Shown one piece after another: positions 33,712 to 42,884 of a DNA stretch of 64,000 nt. Where the stretch lies: NCBI GenBank assembly GCA_002238825.1, contig MPNC01000003.1, positions 448,732 to 512,731 on the forward strand, given 5' to 3'. Both the position numbers and the translations under genes were made by a program. The number at the start of each line of letters is the position of its first letter. Within the stretch, counting starts at the first letter, position 1. The notes beneath the pieces are model-generated. The model saw nothing but the letters and a program-made list of their open reading frames with translations, had not been told where the DNA came from and ran no database searches. The DNA comes from SAR202 cluster bacterium bin87. GTDB lineage: Bacteria > Chloroflexota > Dehalococcoidia > Lucifugimonadales > UBA3495.

Positions 33712-34905
33712 ATGCCATCTGCAACCAGATCAGTGACTACGAAGCAACTCAACGCCCGCGAAACCCCGACCGCCGCCGATCTGCTGCTGCGGACGTCGGA
33801 AATGTTGCCAGCGCTGAAGGAACGCGCGGCCCACACCGAGGAGTTGCGGCGACTGCCCGAAGAAACCGTGGCCGACCTACTGGCGTCGGGCCTGCATCGC
33901 ATCGGAGTGCCGATACGCTACGGCGGCCTGGATATTGACTACGCGCTGGCGCTGGATGTGGCCGCTGAGCTGGCAAGGGCGTGTCCCGCCACAGCGTGGT
34001 GCTATGGATTGTGGGCGGCGCACGCGTGGCTGGTGGGATATTGGCCGGAGCCGGCGCAGGAGGAGGTGTTCGGGTCGGACCCGGACGCGCTGTGCTCCAG
34101 CTCCCTGAACGTGGGCCGGTCGACCTGCACCCCCGTGGATGGTGGGTACCGGCTGAGCGGAAGGTGGGAATTCTCCAGCGGGTGTGACGCGGCAACCTGG
34201 CTGATGCTGGGTGTGCCCGGAATAGGGGAGCGGAACTGGGCGCTGGTGCCACGCGGCGATTACGAGATCGTGGACACTTGGTTTGTGTCCGGACTACGGG
34301 GAAGCGGGAGCAAGGATATCGAGGTGAGGGACGCGTTCGTGCCGTTCCACCGCATCCTTGACGTGACCACGGCGGGCGACGGGGACTGGACCGGCTGGGA
34401 ACTGCACGGCCAGAGCCGGTACCGTCTCCCGATCCCGGTGCTGTTGGGGTGGGACCTGGTGGCCCCGATGCTGGGCATCGCCCAGGGCATGCTGGACGAG
34501 TTCATCGCCAAGACGGCCGGGAGCGCGGGAGCGGCCAAATCGGCGGACGCTCCGGCGGTGCACATTCGGGTGTCCCAGGCCGCCGCGGAGATTGATGCCG
34601 GCAGAGCCCTGATGGATCGGGACGTGCGCGAGGCGCTGGACCGAGCGGAAGCGGGCGAAGGCTTCACGACCCTGCACCGGGCTCGGTACCGGCGGGACAA
34701 GGCGTACGTCACCCAAGTGTGCCTCCAGGCGGTGAACCGGATTTTTGACATCAGCGGCGGACACGGGCTTTTCGAGTCCGACCCGTTGCAACGGTTTCAC
34801 CGGGATGCCCACGCCGTGGCCCACCGGGACACGCTGATCATGGACCTGGGCGGGCAGGAATACGCGCGCGTTCTCCTGGGGCTGGACGCCACGGGTAGAA
34901 TTTAG
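33712..34905 (+). CDS. acyl-CoA dehydrogenase-fold flavin monooxygenase (HsaA/HpaH-like)
   Basis: The 397-aa protein has the acyl-CoA dehydrogenase fold: LRRLPEETVADLLASGLHRIGVP in two parts at the start, LSGRWEFSSGCDAATWLMLG in the middle beta-domain, and a helical C-terminal domain with FDISGGHGLFESDPLQRFHRD. That ending is typical of the two-component flavin monooxygenases, which hydroxylate aromatics with reduced flavin, rather than of true acyl-CoA dehydrogenases. No flavin reductase is adjacent. The start has no clear ribosome site. Confidence 0.82.
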   Translation: MPSATRSVTTKQLNARETPTAADLLLRTSEMLPALKERAAHTEELRRLPEETVADLLASGLHRIGVPIRYGGLDIDYALALDVAAELARACPATAWCYGLWAAHAWLVGYWPEPAQEEVFGSDPDALCSSSLNVGRSTCTPVDGGYRLSGRWEFSSGCDAATWLMLGVPGIGERNWALVPRGDYEIVDTWFVSGLRGSGSKDIEVRDAFVPFHRILDVTTAGDGDWTGWELHGQSRYRLPIPVLLGWDLVAPMLGIAQGMLDEFIAKTAGSAGAAKSADAPAVHIRVSQAAAEIDAGRALMDRDVREALDRAEAGEGFTTLHRARYRRDKAYVTQVCLQAVNRIFDISGGHGLFESDPLQRFHRDAHAVAHRDTLIMDLGGQEYARVLLGLDATGRI

Positions 34906-34935
34906 CGTGTGGTGACCAGGGCGTGTTGACATTTT

Positions 34936-35041
34936 CCGTCATTCCGGCTTTCGCCGGAATCCATTGAGATTGAGCGCAGATACTCTCGTGACGCTGCGTT
35001 TGTTTGGAACACTGGATTCCGGCTCAGGGCCGGAATGACGG
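34936..35041. repeat. palindromic repeat family D, copy 1
   Basis: CCGTCATTCCGGCTTTCGCC at the left is inverted at the right (GGCCGGAATGACGG). Outside it, GTTGACATTTT and AAAACGTCAAC extend the inverted repeat. The element ends 59 bases before the gamma-glutamyltransferase start. Confidence 0.8.
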
Positions 35042-35100
35042 TATGGGGTTTCAAAACGTCAACGCAGCGGAACCAACCGAACCCAATGGGAGGAATCGAC

Positions 35101-36900
35101 ATGGCGATCCAGCAGACGATGCACAATCTGGAACAGGGTGATGTAAACCTGCCCGAATCGGGCCGACCGGTAATCCGCTCCAACGAGGGGGTTATCTCGT
35201 CGGGACACTACCTGACCTCGATGGCCGGAATGCGGATACTGCTGGCCGGCGGCAACGCCTTCGACGCCATGGTGGCGTCCAGCCTCGCTGCGGCGGTGGT
35301 CGAGCCCATCGCGTCCTACTCGCTGGCGGCCGAGGGTGTCTTCATGCTGTACGACTCGGACAGCGGGGACCTCCTGTCGTTGAGCGGGCAGGGCGGAGCG
35401 CCCGGCGCGGCGACGGCGGAGTTCTACCGCTCGCGCGGACACGAACGGATCCCGACGGGCCCCGGAAAGGATGCGCCGCTATCGTTCACCCAGCCCGGCA
35501 TCGTCGACGCGTTCATCAACATGCTGGAACGGTACGGGACGATGTCCTTCGAGCAGGTGGCAGCGCCCGCCATCAGCTACGCCGAAGATGGAATCCCGCA
35601 CTACGAGTACATGCTGGAGCGGCTGCGCTCACGGTCGGGACAGGAGCAGTTCGACAACTTCCCGCCAGGCGGCTGGGAGGTGTTTTACGAGGACCGGGAG
35701 GTGCCGGCTCCCGGGGCCATGATGCGGCAGCCAGGATTGGCGAACACCTTGAAGGCCATGCGGGATGCGTCACAGGCAGCGTCAGGGTCGAGGTCGGACA
35801 GCCTGAAGGCGGCAAGGAACGCCTTTTACGAGGGGCCCATCGCCGAGTTGATCGTCGAGGAGACGCGGAAGGTGGGTGGCATCCTTACCCTGGATGACCT
35901 GTCCGGGTACCACGCGCAATTCTGCGATCCGGTGAGCACGACCTTCCACGGCTGCGAGGTCTGGGGGCAGGACTCCTGGACGCAGGGACCGATGCTGATG
36001 CAGGCCCTGAACATCCTGGAAAACTTCGACCTCAGGGCGATGGGGCACAACAGCCCGGCCTACATCCACACGGTGGCCGAAGCGCTGAAACTGTGCTTCG
36101 GAGATAGAGAGGCCTTCTACGGCGACCCTGATTTCGCCACGGTGCCCATCGACGGTCTGTTGTCCAAGGAGTACGCCGCCGTCCGCGCCGAAGAAATCGA
36201 CCCCGAAGGCGCGTATCCGGAGCAGCGGCCGGCCGGCGATCCCTGGCGCTTCTCCAAGAAGACCGGACGCACCGCTCCGCAGGTCATGGCCGCGGCCATC
36301 GGACCCGACACTTCGGCGGACGATGGGACGACGCACGTGTCGGTGCTGGACAAGCGGGGCAACCTGGTATGCGGCACCATCAGCGGCGGGTCGTTCTCCA
36401 AGTCGGTGTTCTTCCCCGAGCTGGGCGCCTGCCTGAGCACTCGCATCGAGATGTTCAACTGCGAACCGGGTCACCCCAACGTGGTGGAACCCGGCAAGCG
36501 TCCGCGCACCACGCTCGTGAACTACATCGTGGCGAAGGACGGCAAGCCGGTGATGACCGTGGGCTGCCCCGGCGGCGACAACCAGGTGCAGGGCAACCTG
36601 CAGCTGATCCTGAACTCGCTGGTGTTCGGCATGGACCCGCAACAGGCGGTGGAAGCGCCCCGGTTCGCCACCTCCAGCAACGTGAACTCCTTCTATCCGC
36701 ACGTCTACTACCCCGGCCAGTTGGACTTGGAAGACGGGTTCCCCGAATCCACGGAAGGCGCGCTGAAAGCGCTGGGTCACCAGATCCACCACACCGCTAA
36801 CTGCGGGCTGGGCGCGACGGTGTCGGTGCGTGATCCGGAGACGGGATCGCTGAGTACCGGGGCCGACCCGCGGCGGGCCTGCTACGCCCTGGCGCTGTAG
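35101..36900 (+). CDS. gamma-glutamyltransferase family protein
   Basis: ATG 35101 follows GGAGGA; upstream frame residues lie in the repeat. The 599-aa proenzyme should cleave itself before Thr410 in DDGTTHVSVLD, giving a large and a small subunit, as in gamma-glutamyltranspeptidases (N-terminal nucleophile hydrolases). SSGHYLTSMAGMRILLAGGNAFDAM and EGVFMLYDSD are conserved. No export signal is visible, so it is probably cytoplasmic and may act on gamma-glutamyl or other amides. Confidence 0.92.
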   Translation: MAIQQTMHNLEQGDVNLPESGRPVIRSNEGVISSGHYLTSMAGMRILLAGGNAFDAMVASSLAAAVVEPIASYSLAAEGVFMLYDSDSGDLLSLSGQGGAPGAATAEFYRSRGHERIPTGPGKDAPLSFTQPGIVDAFINMLERYGTMSFEQVAAPAISYAEDGIPHYEYMLERLRSRSGQEQFDNFPPGGWEVFYEDREVPAPGAMMRQPGLANTLKAMRDASQAASGSRSDSLKAARNAFYEGPIAELIVEETRKVGGILTLDDLSGYHAQFCDPVSTTFHGCEVWGQDSWTQGPMLMQALNILENFDLRAMGHNSPAYIHTVAEALKLCFGDREAFYGDPDFATVPIDGLLSKEYAAVRAEEIDPEGAYPEQRPAGDPWRFSKKTGRTAPQVMAAAIGPDTSADDGTTHVSVLDKRGNLVCGTISGGSFSKSVFFPELGACLSTRIEMFNCEPGHPNVVEPGKRPRTTLVNYIVAKDGKPVMTVGCPGGDNQVQGNLQLILNSLVFGMDPQQAVEAPRFATSSNVNSFYPHVYYPGQLDLEDGFPESTEGALKALGHQIHHTANCGLGATVSVRDPETGSLSTGADPRRACYALAL

Positions 36901-36962
36901 GAGTTCCAAGCGGTCGGTCTATCGGCTTACCGACTTTCGTGTGCAGACACAGCTCGGGTAGA

Positions 36963-37076
36963 AGGTCATTGCGAGAGCAGCGTGGCAATCTCGTCGAGAC
37001 ACCGGCGGTTCCGTTGGTAACGAGATCGCCACGTGGTTCGACAAGTTCGCCATGAGCGGTGGCCCCCGCGATGACA
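36963..37076. repeat. core palindrome E with an inserted G-type segment
   Basis: GTCATTGCGAGAGCAGCGTGG and GAGATCGCCACGT are the core also found in MITEs A, B and F. The right half is split by GGTTCGACAAGTTCGCCATGAGCGG-like sequence (about 37036-37060) before GCGATGAC closes the palindrome. No clear terminal repeats or duplications are seen. Confidence 0.6.
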
Positions 37077-37127
37077 AATGACGGGCGCGTGAGACCAAAT
37101 GGAGCGGGAGACTTCCGGGACAGGCAA

Positions 37128-38100
37128 TCAGTCCCGGAAGTCGTTGTCGTAGAGTGCCCGCAACCGCTCCAGGTGTTCCGGCGGGATTGGCGGCAGGTCG
37201 ACGCAGGCGGCGGTTTCCTCCGCCTCGGCTTGGTTTTTGACGCCGGGAACTGTCGTGTGAATGTCCGCGTTCATCAGGCAGTAGACCATTGCCGCCTGGG
37301 ACATGGTCCGTATGGGGCCGTCCAGCAGGAAGCCGAGTTTCTGGACGCTGTCCAGGTCCTTCTGCATCAGCCGCGTCGCCGGGCCGTGGTGGCCGGTCGA
37401 GGGCTTCGGTCAGCGCGCCGGCGGCGTGGGAACGGATGCCGATGACACCCATGTCGAGGCTGCGCGCCAGCGGGATGATCTGTCCGTTGTCGTGCTGGCT
37501 GAAGCCCGGGGGCGGCGGTTCCATGGCCGTCCGGTTCAGCAGGTTGTAGTAGGCCAGCACCGTGTCGTACTCGTTGGCTTCGAGGATCCGGTGCATGGTG
37601 GGCACGTGGTGGTCCATGGCAGACAGGCCGATGTACCGGGTCTTGCCCGCCCGCTGAACGGCCCGGTAGGCGTCCAGCACCGGGCCGAGGACGTCGTCGG
37701 CCGACAGCGAGACTGACACCTCGCCTCGATGCTCGGTGAAGCGGTTGTGGACGTGGAGCACGTCCACCGAGTCGCGGCGCAGTCGCCTCAGGCTGATGTC
37801 CACGGAGCGCTGCACTGCGCCGGCGACGTCGTCCATGTCGTCGGCGCGGAGCCGCACCTTGGTGGCGACCACCACCGGTTCGCTGCGACCTTCCAGCGCC
37901 TTGCCCAAGGCTTCCTCGGCCTTGCCGTCGCCGTAGGACGGGGCGACATCGAAGAAAGTGATCCCCAAGTCCAGCGCCCGGTGGACGGAGGCGATGGCCT
38001 CCTGCTCGTCGGTGGCTCCCCAGACCTGTCCGATGCCGCCGCCGCCGAAGCCGGCCCGGGACACGGTGAGGCCGGTGCGGCCAAGTTGCGCGTATTGCAT
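37128..38100 (-). pseudogene. aldo/keto reductase with a single-base frameshift
   Basis: From ATG 38100 (AAGGA upstream) the protein matches aldo/keto reductases: LGRTGLTVSRAGFGGGGIG, FFDVAPSYGDGKAEEALGKAL with the catalytic Asp/Tyr, and VVVATKVRLR with the Lys. The match stops near codon 235 and continues in another frame as LMQKDLDSVQKLGFLLDGPI to 37128. One extra C near 37385-37400 explains the shift; the total of 973 bases is one more than a multiple of three. It may be a real pseudogene or an assembly error. Confidence 0.8.
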
Positions 38101-38134
38101 GGCTAATCCTTGTCGGAAATTTACGACTTCGTAT

Positions 38135-38238
38135 CGTCATTCCGGCCTTGAGCCGGAATCCAGAAAGTCCGAGCGCGGTTAATTCGAGTGGGTTGCACTT
38201 GCCTGGGACAGTGGATTCCGGCGAAAGCCGGAATGACG
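38135..38238. repeat. palindromic repeat family D, copy 2
   Basis: CGTCATTCCGGCCTTGAGCC at the left is answered by GGCGAAAGCCGGAATGACG at the right. The middle differs from copy 1, though both contain GGATTCCGG before the right arm. It fills the gap between the VOC gene and the aldo/keto reductase. Confidence 0.8.
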
Positions 38239-38255
38239 GATAAACGCCAACATGC

Positions 38256-38663
38256 TTAGCTGTGCTCACCCTCGGCCAACTGGAAGTAGATGCCGTGGGA
38301 GCTGGCGGGCTCGATGCTGGCGGTCAGGTAGCCGAAGGGGCTGGCGGACGGGCCGTCGCCGCGCATGTCGTTGCCGTTGGCCTGCAGGTCGTTGAACAGT
38401 TGTCCGATGCCATCCACTCCCCAGGCCACATGCATGACGCCGGGGCCGGTGGCCTGGAGTTGGCGGGCCATCGGGGTGTCGTCGCGCAGCGGCTCAAAGA
38501 AGTCGACCAGGGTATCGCCGATCTGGTACAGGATGGACTTGAACCCGCGCTCGGTGAACTCGTCGCGGCGAATCGGGGTGAGGGAGAAGTTGCGTTCAAT
38601 GTAGGCGGCCATGTCGTCCACGTTTTCCACGACATAGGTTACGTGATGCACTTTGTTAAGCAT
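38256..38663 (-). CDS. VOC-family protein (glyoxalase / methylmalonyl-CoA epimerase-like)
   Basis: The 135-aa protein opens MLNKVHHVTYVVENVDDMAA, with the first metal His in the usual place, and repeats the fold in the second half (GVMHVAWGVDGIGQLFNDLQ). VOC proteins bind a metal and act as epimerases, lyases or dioxygenases. It follows a strong GGAGG site and lies upstream of the frameshifted reductase on the same strand. Confidence 0.82.
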   Translation of the reverse strand: MLNKVHHVTYVVENVDDMAAYIERNFSLTPIRRDEFTERGFKSILYQIGDTLVDFFEPLRDDTPMARQLQATGPGVMHVAWGVDGIGQLFNDLQANGNDMRGDGPSASPFGYLTASIEPASSHGIYFQLAEGEHS

Positions 38664-38771
38664 GATCGACCTCCGCGCGTTTGGATTAGAGGGCTGTTAG
38701 ACTTGGTCGCAGCCTATTGGTTTTCTGGCCGGTATTCAACCCTGACGAGGAATGACGCGTACTCATTTTGC

Positions 38772-38897
38772 TTTTTGCATGGATGGACAGGATCAACGGG
38801 ATTGGAATGATTGCGGTGAGCGCTACCGCGATGCCGACGATGGCCTGACATCAACATACTGTCAACGTTTTCAGCATCCTGTCTATCCATGCAAAAA
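38772..38897. repeat. 126-bp element H with 22-bp terminal inverted repeats
   Basis: TTTTTGCATGGATGGACAGG (from 38772) is matched in reverse by CCTGTCTATCCATGCAAAAA (to 38897) with one mismatch over 22 bp. The middle contains GCGGTGAGCGCTACCGC, a small palindrome. No duplicated target is obvious. It ends 35 bases before the next start codon. Confidence 0.75.
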
Positions 38898-38932
38898 CCT
38901 TCGTGGGTACGGATGTGTGACAAGGTGATCTA

Positions 38933-39946
38933 ATGAGCGACCACAAGATTTTTGAACTGGGCGACGTCGACCTGCAGTGTGGCCTGCGGCTGCGGGGAGC
39001 GCAACTGGCGTACCAGACCTACGGCGAGCTGAACGCGCGCAAGGACAACGTCATCGTGTTTCCGACCTTCTTCGGGTCGCAGCACCCGTCCAACGAGCCG
39101 ATGATCGGCCCGGGCATGGCGTTGGACCCGTCGCGGTACTTCATCATCATCCCGAATCTGTTCGGCAACGGGCTCTCGTCGTCTCCGAGCAACACGCCGG
39201 CCCCATACGGCAAGGCCAGGTTTCCCCGGGTCACCTATTACGACAACATCGGGTTCCAGCGCCGGTTGGTCACCGAGCAGTTCGGCATCGAGCGAATCGC
39301 ATTGGTGTGCGGGTTCTCCATGGGGGCGCAGCAGACCTTCCACTGGGGCGCGCTGTATCCCGACATGGTGGAGCGGATCGCGCCGTGGTGCGGGTCGGCG
39401 AAGACGGCGCGGCACAACTTCGTTTTCCTGGAGGGCGTGAAGGCGGCCCTGTGCGCCGACGAGGCGTGGAACAACGGCTGGTATGACGCTCCGCCGGCCA
39501 AGGGCCTGCGCGCGATGGCCAGGGTGTACGCCGGCTGGGCGCCGTCGCAGGCGTTCTACCGGGAGAAGGTGTACCTCGAAATCGGGCACTCCTCCCTGGA
39601 GGACTACCTGATCACGTCCTGGGAAGGGCGGTACCTGCAGCAGGACGCCAACAACATCCTGGCCATGGTTGCCACGTGGCAGGCCGGCGACATCAGCGAC
39701 AACGCGCTTTACGGCGGGGACTTCGCCAAGGCGCTGGGTTCGATCAAGGCCAAGGCGTTCGTGATGCCCTCACGTACCGACCAGTACTTCCCTCCGGAGG
39801 ACAATGAGATCGAAGTGTCGATGATGCCCAACGCCGAGCTTCGCGTGATCGAGACCATCTGGGGCCATACCGGCGGCGGCCCGGGCCGGAACCCGGCGGA
39901 CACGGGGTTCATCGACGCCCAGTTGAAGGAACTGCTGGCGAGCTGA
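38933..39946 (+). CDS. homoserine O-acetyltransferase-like alpha/beta hydrolase (MetX family)
   Basis: The 337-aa protein has the MetX-type fold: LAYQTYGELNARKDNVIVFP, nucleophile elbow VCGFSMGAQQTFHWG (Ser about 129), an Asp in MPSRTDQYFPPEDN and a His in IWGHTGGGP. MetX acetylates homoserine for methionine synthesis. The branch without a full MetX cap often has other acyl substrates, so true MetX activity is not certain. No methionine gene is adjacent. Confidence 0.82.
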   Translation: MSDHKIFELGDVDLQCGLRLRGAQLAYQTYGELNARKDNVIVFPTFFGSQHPSNEPMIGPGMALDPSRYFIIIPNLFGNGLSSSPSNTPAPYGKARFPRVTYYDNIGFQRRLVTEQFGIERIALVCGFSMGAQQTFHWGALYPDMVERIAPWCGSAKTARHNFVFLEGVKAALCADEAWNNGWYDAPPAKGLRAMARVYAGWAPSQAFYREKVYLEIGHSSLEDYLITSWEGRYLQQDANNILAMVATWQAGDISDNALYGGDFAKALGSIKAKAFVMPSRTDQYFPPEDNEIEVSMMPNAELRVIETIWGHTGGGPGRNPADTGFIDAQLKELLAS

Positions 39947-39973
39947 CGGCGCCCGGATTTGGGTTAAGAAGTA

Positions 39974-40750
39974 ATGGCGGCATCGGACGCGCACGACGCG
40001 TGGTGGGCCGATTTCTTTTCCGGCCTGTGCCTGGAATACGTGCGGCACGCCCGTGGCGAGGAGCAGACTCAGGCGGAGTTGGGTTTCATCCACGAGGCGC
40101 TGGGTTTGCCGACGCGGTCGCGCGTACTCGACGTTCCCTGCGGCAGCGGCCGCCTCGCGTTGGAATTGGCCGATTGGCATTACCGCGTCACCGCCATCGA
40201 CCAGAGTGACGAGTTGATCGCGGCGGCGCGGCGCGAGGCGACCGAACGGGGGCTGGAACTGGACTTGCGGCAGGGAGACATGCGGCGCTTGCCCGAGGAC
40301 GGCAGTTTCGACGCAGCGGTGTGCCTCTGGAACAGCTTCGGTTACTTCGACGACGCGGGCAACCTGGAGTTCCTGCGGGCGGTGTCCCGGAGCCTGAAGC
40401 CGGGCGGCCGGCTGGCCCTGGATACCCCGCTGTTGGAGACGCTGCTGCTGGACGCGGTCCAGGAACCCCGGGTGTGGGAAGCCGCGGGCGAACTGCTGGC
40501 GCTCGAGGAGCGCGGCTACGACCACGCGAGCGGCCGGCTGGAATCGACCTGGACTTTCATCCGCGGCGAGCAGCGGGAAGTCCGCGAAATGTCGGTACGG
40601 CTATACGCCTTTCGCGAGCTGATCGCGATGCTGAAGCAGGCCGGGTTCGGCGAGCACCAGGCGTACGGCGACCTGGAGTTCACGCCCTTCGAATTGGGCG
40701 CGCCGTGGCTCTACCTCGTCGCCACCAAAACCGGCGAACTGCAGCCGTGA
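39974..40750 (+). CDS. class I SAM-dependent methyltransferase
   Basis: The 258-aa protein has motif I VLDVPCGSGRLALELA (about residues 44-60), the acidic VTAIDQSDELIAAARREA, and FDAAVCLWNSFGYFDDAGNL as motif IV. The substrate cannot be predicted. It follows the MetX-like gene by 27 bases and is probably co-transcribed with it. Confidence 0.87.
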   Translation: MAASDAHDAWWADFFSGLCLEYVRHARGEEQTQAELGFIHEALGLPTRSRVLDVPCGSGRLALELADWHYRVTAIDQSDELIAAARREATERGLELDLRQGDMRRLPEDGSFDAAVCLWNSFGYFDDAGNLEFLRAVSRSLKPGGRLALDTPLLETLLLDAVQEPRVWEAAGELLALEERGYDHASGRLESTWTFIRGEQREVREMSVRLYAFRELIAMLKQAGFGEHQAYGDLEFTPFELGAPWLYLVATKTGELQP

Positions 40751-40828
40751 GCCGCACCGTCGCAGCGCTCCGCATCGGGTTCCCCAGCAGGTTACCGGGA
40801 GCGGCAGGACTGCGGTGATGCGCCGAGC

Positions 40829-40864
40829 AAAAAAGATGGGAGGGCGAGCGATGCTCGCCCTCCC
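40829..40864 (-). terminator. rho-independent terminator of the small secreted peptide gene
   Basis: On the minus strand GGGAGGGCGAGC pairs with GCTCGCCCTCCC (12 bp, 3-base loop), followed by ATC and six T. It lies about 115 bases past the stop of the peptide gene and also separates it from the convergent methyltransferase gene. Confidence 0.8.
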
Positions 40865-40978
40865 GTAACAACCTGGCCGGATAATGTGCGAAGGTTGGAG
40901 GAGGAAACCTACCGGACGCTGGGAACTCCGAAGAACCCGTTCGTCTCTCCGTTCAATTCCGGCGGGCCGTCTCAGCCC

Positions 40979-41206
40979 CTACCAGCAGGGGATCGCCAGG
41001 AAGCAGGTCGCAGGCTGCTCATGGGTGGTGTACTGCTGTTCCACCCCCTTCTGAGTGGACCCCACGTCCACGCCGCCGTCCGCCGACGCAACGCTGGCGC
41101 CGCCCATGGCGCTGAACCAGACCACTCCGGCCATTGCGGCGGCCACCGCGAGGGACAGCACGATTCTCCGACGTCCAATCGATCGCTTCATCTGGGTATT
41201 CATCAC
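40979..41206 (-). CDS. small secreted peptide with C-terminal two-Cys motif
   Basis: The 75-aa product follows AGGAGG. Residues about 8-44 form a signal peptide: basic GRRRIVL, a hydrophobic core and a likely cleavage after ASVASA. The mature peptide would be about 33 residues and ends TCFLAIPCW, where the two Cys could close a loop of five residues. The gene has its own clear promoter and terminator, unlike most genes here. I know no family; a signal peptide, bacteriocin or cell-surface peptide are possibilities only. Confidence 0.65.
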   Translation of the reverse strand: MMNTQMKRSIGRRRIVLSLAVAAAMAGVVWFSAMGGASVASADGGVDVGSTQKGVEQQYTTHEQPATCFLAIPCW

Positions 41207-41291
41207 GGACCTCCTATGATTATTGGTTCGTATTGCAAATGCCCTGCATCACTTGTTATGGGTGTGATCCAATAGCCATTTGGTACATATA

Positions 41292-41320
41292 ATAATACCG
41301 AGCCTTGTCACTGTTGTGAA
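41292..41320 (-). promoter_or_regulatory. sigma-70-type promoter of the small secreted peptide gene
   Basis: Minus-strand TTCACA (41320-41315), a 17-base spacer and TATTAT (41297-41292) predict a start near 41285 and a 5' leader of about 79 bases. TGTGATAGTAGTGTGA just upstream (about 41340-41355) has repeated TGTGA half-sites. The region is distinctly AT-rich. The rest of 41207-41505 shows nothing else. Confidence 0.65.
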
Positions 41321-41505
41321 GGCATTTATATGTACTTTCTGTGATAGTAGTGTGAAAAATATATGAGCACAAATTCTGCTGCCGCCTTCAGGAACGTCTC
41401 CGGACATTTGACATGCCGCCGCAGGGCTGGCAACCTGCCCAAAGCCAAAAACGAACTGGGGCGAACCGCCGTTCGCCCCAGCATCGTGTCCGTCCGGTTC
41501 CGAGG

Positions 41506-42858
41506 TTACTCGGACGCCAGCGAGCCCATCGGGTCCCACGGCGGGAGGATGATGGGTTCGAGGTTGAGGGCGTCCTGCAGTTCCTGGGGCAGGTAGCTCT
41601 TCGGCGCGGCGATCTCGAACATGTACTCGGCGAACCAGGAGTCGTTCATCAGGAAGAAGCCCTTTTCGCCTACCTTGTCGTCCCAGCTGTTCTCCACCCG
41701 CCAGCGGCGGGGCTTGCCGTCAACCACGTCCACGCCGGTGAAGAGCATGGCGTGGGTCATGGCCGTCTGGTGGTACTCCAGCCGTTCCGCCTTGTCCATC
41801 TCGAAGTCGGCGCCGTAGACGCTGGCGTAGTCGAAGAGATCGGCGTCCCACAGGCCCTTGTCGCGGTGCATCTGCTTGCCGGTGTCGCAGCCCATCCAGA
41901 CGGGGGTGCCGTCCTGGAGCATCCGCATGGCGACGTCCTTCATCACGTCGATGTCGACGTTCAGATAGGTGATGCGGGTCCCGTCGACCACGTTGCCGAG
42001 GTATTGCACCGTGTAGGTGCGGCCCGGCGGGCTGGAGCCCCGGGGGTCATTGACGAGGCAGACGAAATCTTCCATCGGGGTGGAGATGTATTTCTCGGCG
42101 AACTTGAGGGGCGTCATCTCGCCGTCGCGATGGAACTCGCCGTCCTTGTCCTTCCATTGCCAGTCGAACTGTGCCGGTGGGGTACCGAGGTGGATGCAGA
42201 GGATCTGGTAGACGGCGCGGAGGGTTTCCTGCTTGGCGTCGCGCATCTGGTCCAGGCCGGCCTCGTCAGCGTAGAGCCGTCGGATGTTGCGCGCGCCCTG
42301 CCGGACCTGGTAGTTCAGGCCGGAGTTCATGCGCATGGAGTTGCCGGAGCTCTCGGTTTCGGGCATCACGGTCTTGGGCACCACGCCGTGCTTGCGAATC
42401 AGGCTGACGAACATGTCCCACTGACCGCCGTCGCCCAGGGGCTGCTGCAGTAGCCACGCCACCACGCGATCATCGATGGGCCGGTCGGCGGTCTCGATGA
42501 CGGCTTCGAGGATGTAGTTGGCGCGCTCCATCTTGTCCCAGAACATGACGTAGGACTGGCTGAACTCGAACTCCTTGACATTGAGGACGTTTCGGGTCTC
42601 GGCGCGGAACAGGTTCAGGCCGGCGAACATCCAGCAGCGGCCGGAGCGGGCCTGGTTGGTCACGCCCCAGTCGTCCAGCACCGTCGAGAAACTGTGGGTA
42701 GCCTCGGCGACGATGTTGCGGTTCAGGGCGACGTCGTTGACATCGTGCTGGGTGACGACGTTCTGCATCAGTTGGTGGTTGGGCTGTGAGGTGAAGGCCC
42801 CCTCGAATTCGGCCATCGTTGCCGCGTCAAGGGCGCCTGGGTTGGTCTGGGTGGTCAT
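41506..42858 (-). CDS. C1-family aminopeptidase (bleomycin hydrolase / PepC-like)
   Basis: The 450-aa protein is a papain-fold peptidase of the bleomycin hydrolase type: Gln69 and nucleophile Cys75 in TNQARSGRCWMFAGLN, catalytic His in MTHAMLFTGVDVVDGKP (about 369) and Asn in RVENSWDD (about 389). It has no signal, so it works in the cytoplasm, trimming imported peptides, which fits the peptide transporters. The ending differs from the usual self-processing tail. Confidence 0.93.
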   Translation of the reverse strand: MTTQTNPGALDAATMAEFEGAFTSQPNHQLMQNVVTQHDVNDVALNRNIVAEATHSFSTVLDDWGVTNQARSGRCWMFAGLNLFRAETRNVLNVKEFEFSQSYVMFWDKMERANYILEAVIETADRPIDDRVVAWLLQQPLGDGGQWDMFVSLIRKHGVVPKTVMPETESSGNSMRMNSGLNYQVRQGARNIRRLYADEAGLDQMRDAKQETLRAVYQILCIHLGTPPAQFDWQWKDKDGEFHRDGEMTPLKFAEKYISTPMEDFVCLVNDPRGSSPPGRTYTVQYLGNVVDGTRITYLNVDIDVMKDVAMRMLQDGTPVWMGCDTGKQMHRDKGLWDADLFDYASVYGADFEMDKAERLEYHQTAMTHAMLFTGVDVVDGKPRRWRVENSWDDKVGEKGFFLMNDSWFAEYMFEIAAPKSYLPQELQDALNLEPIILPPWDPMGSLASE

Positions 42859-42884
42859 TGGCTTTTACTCCGGTTCGGTGCGGG

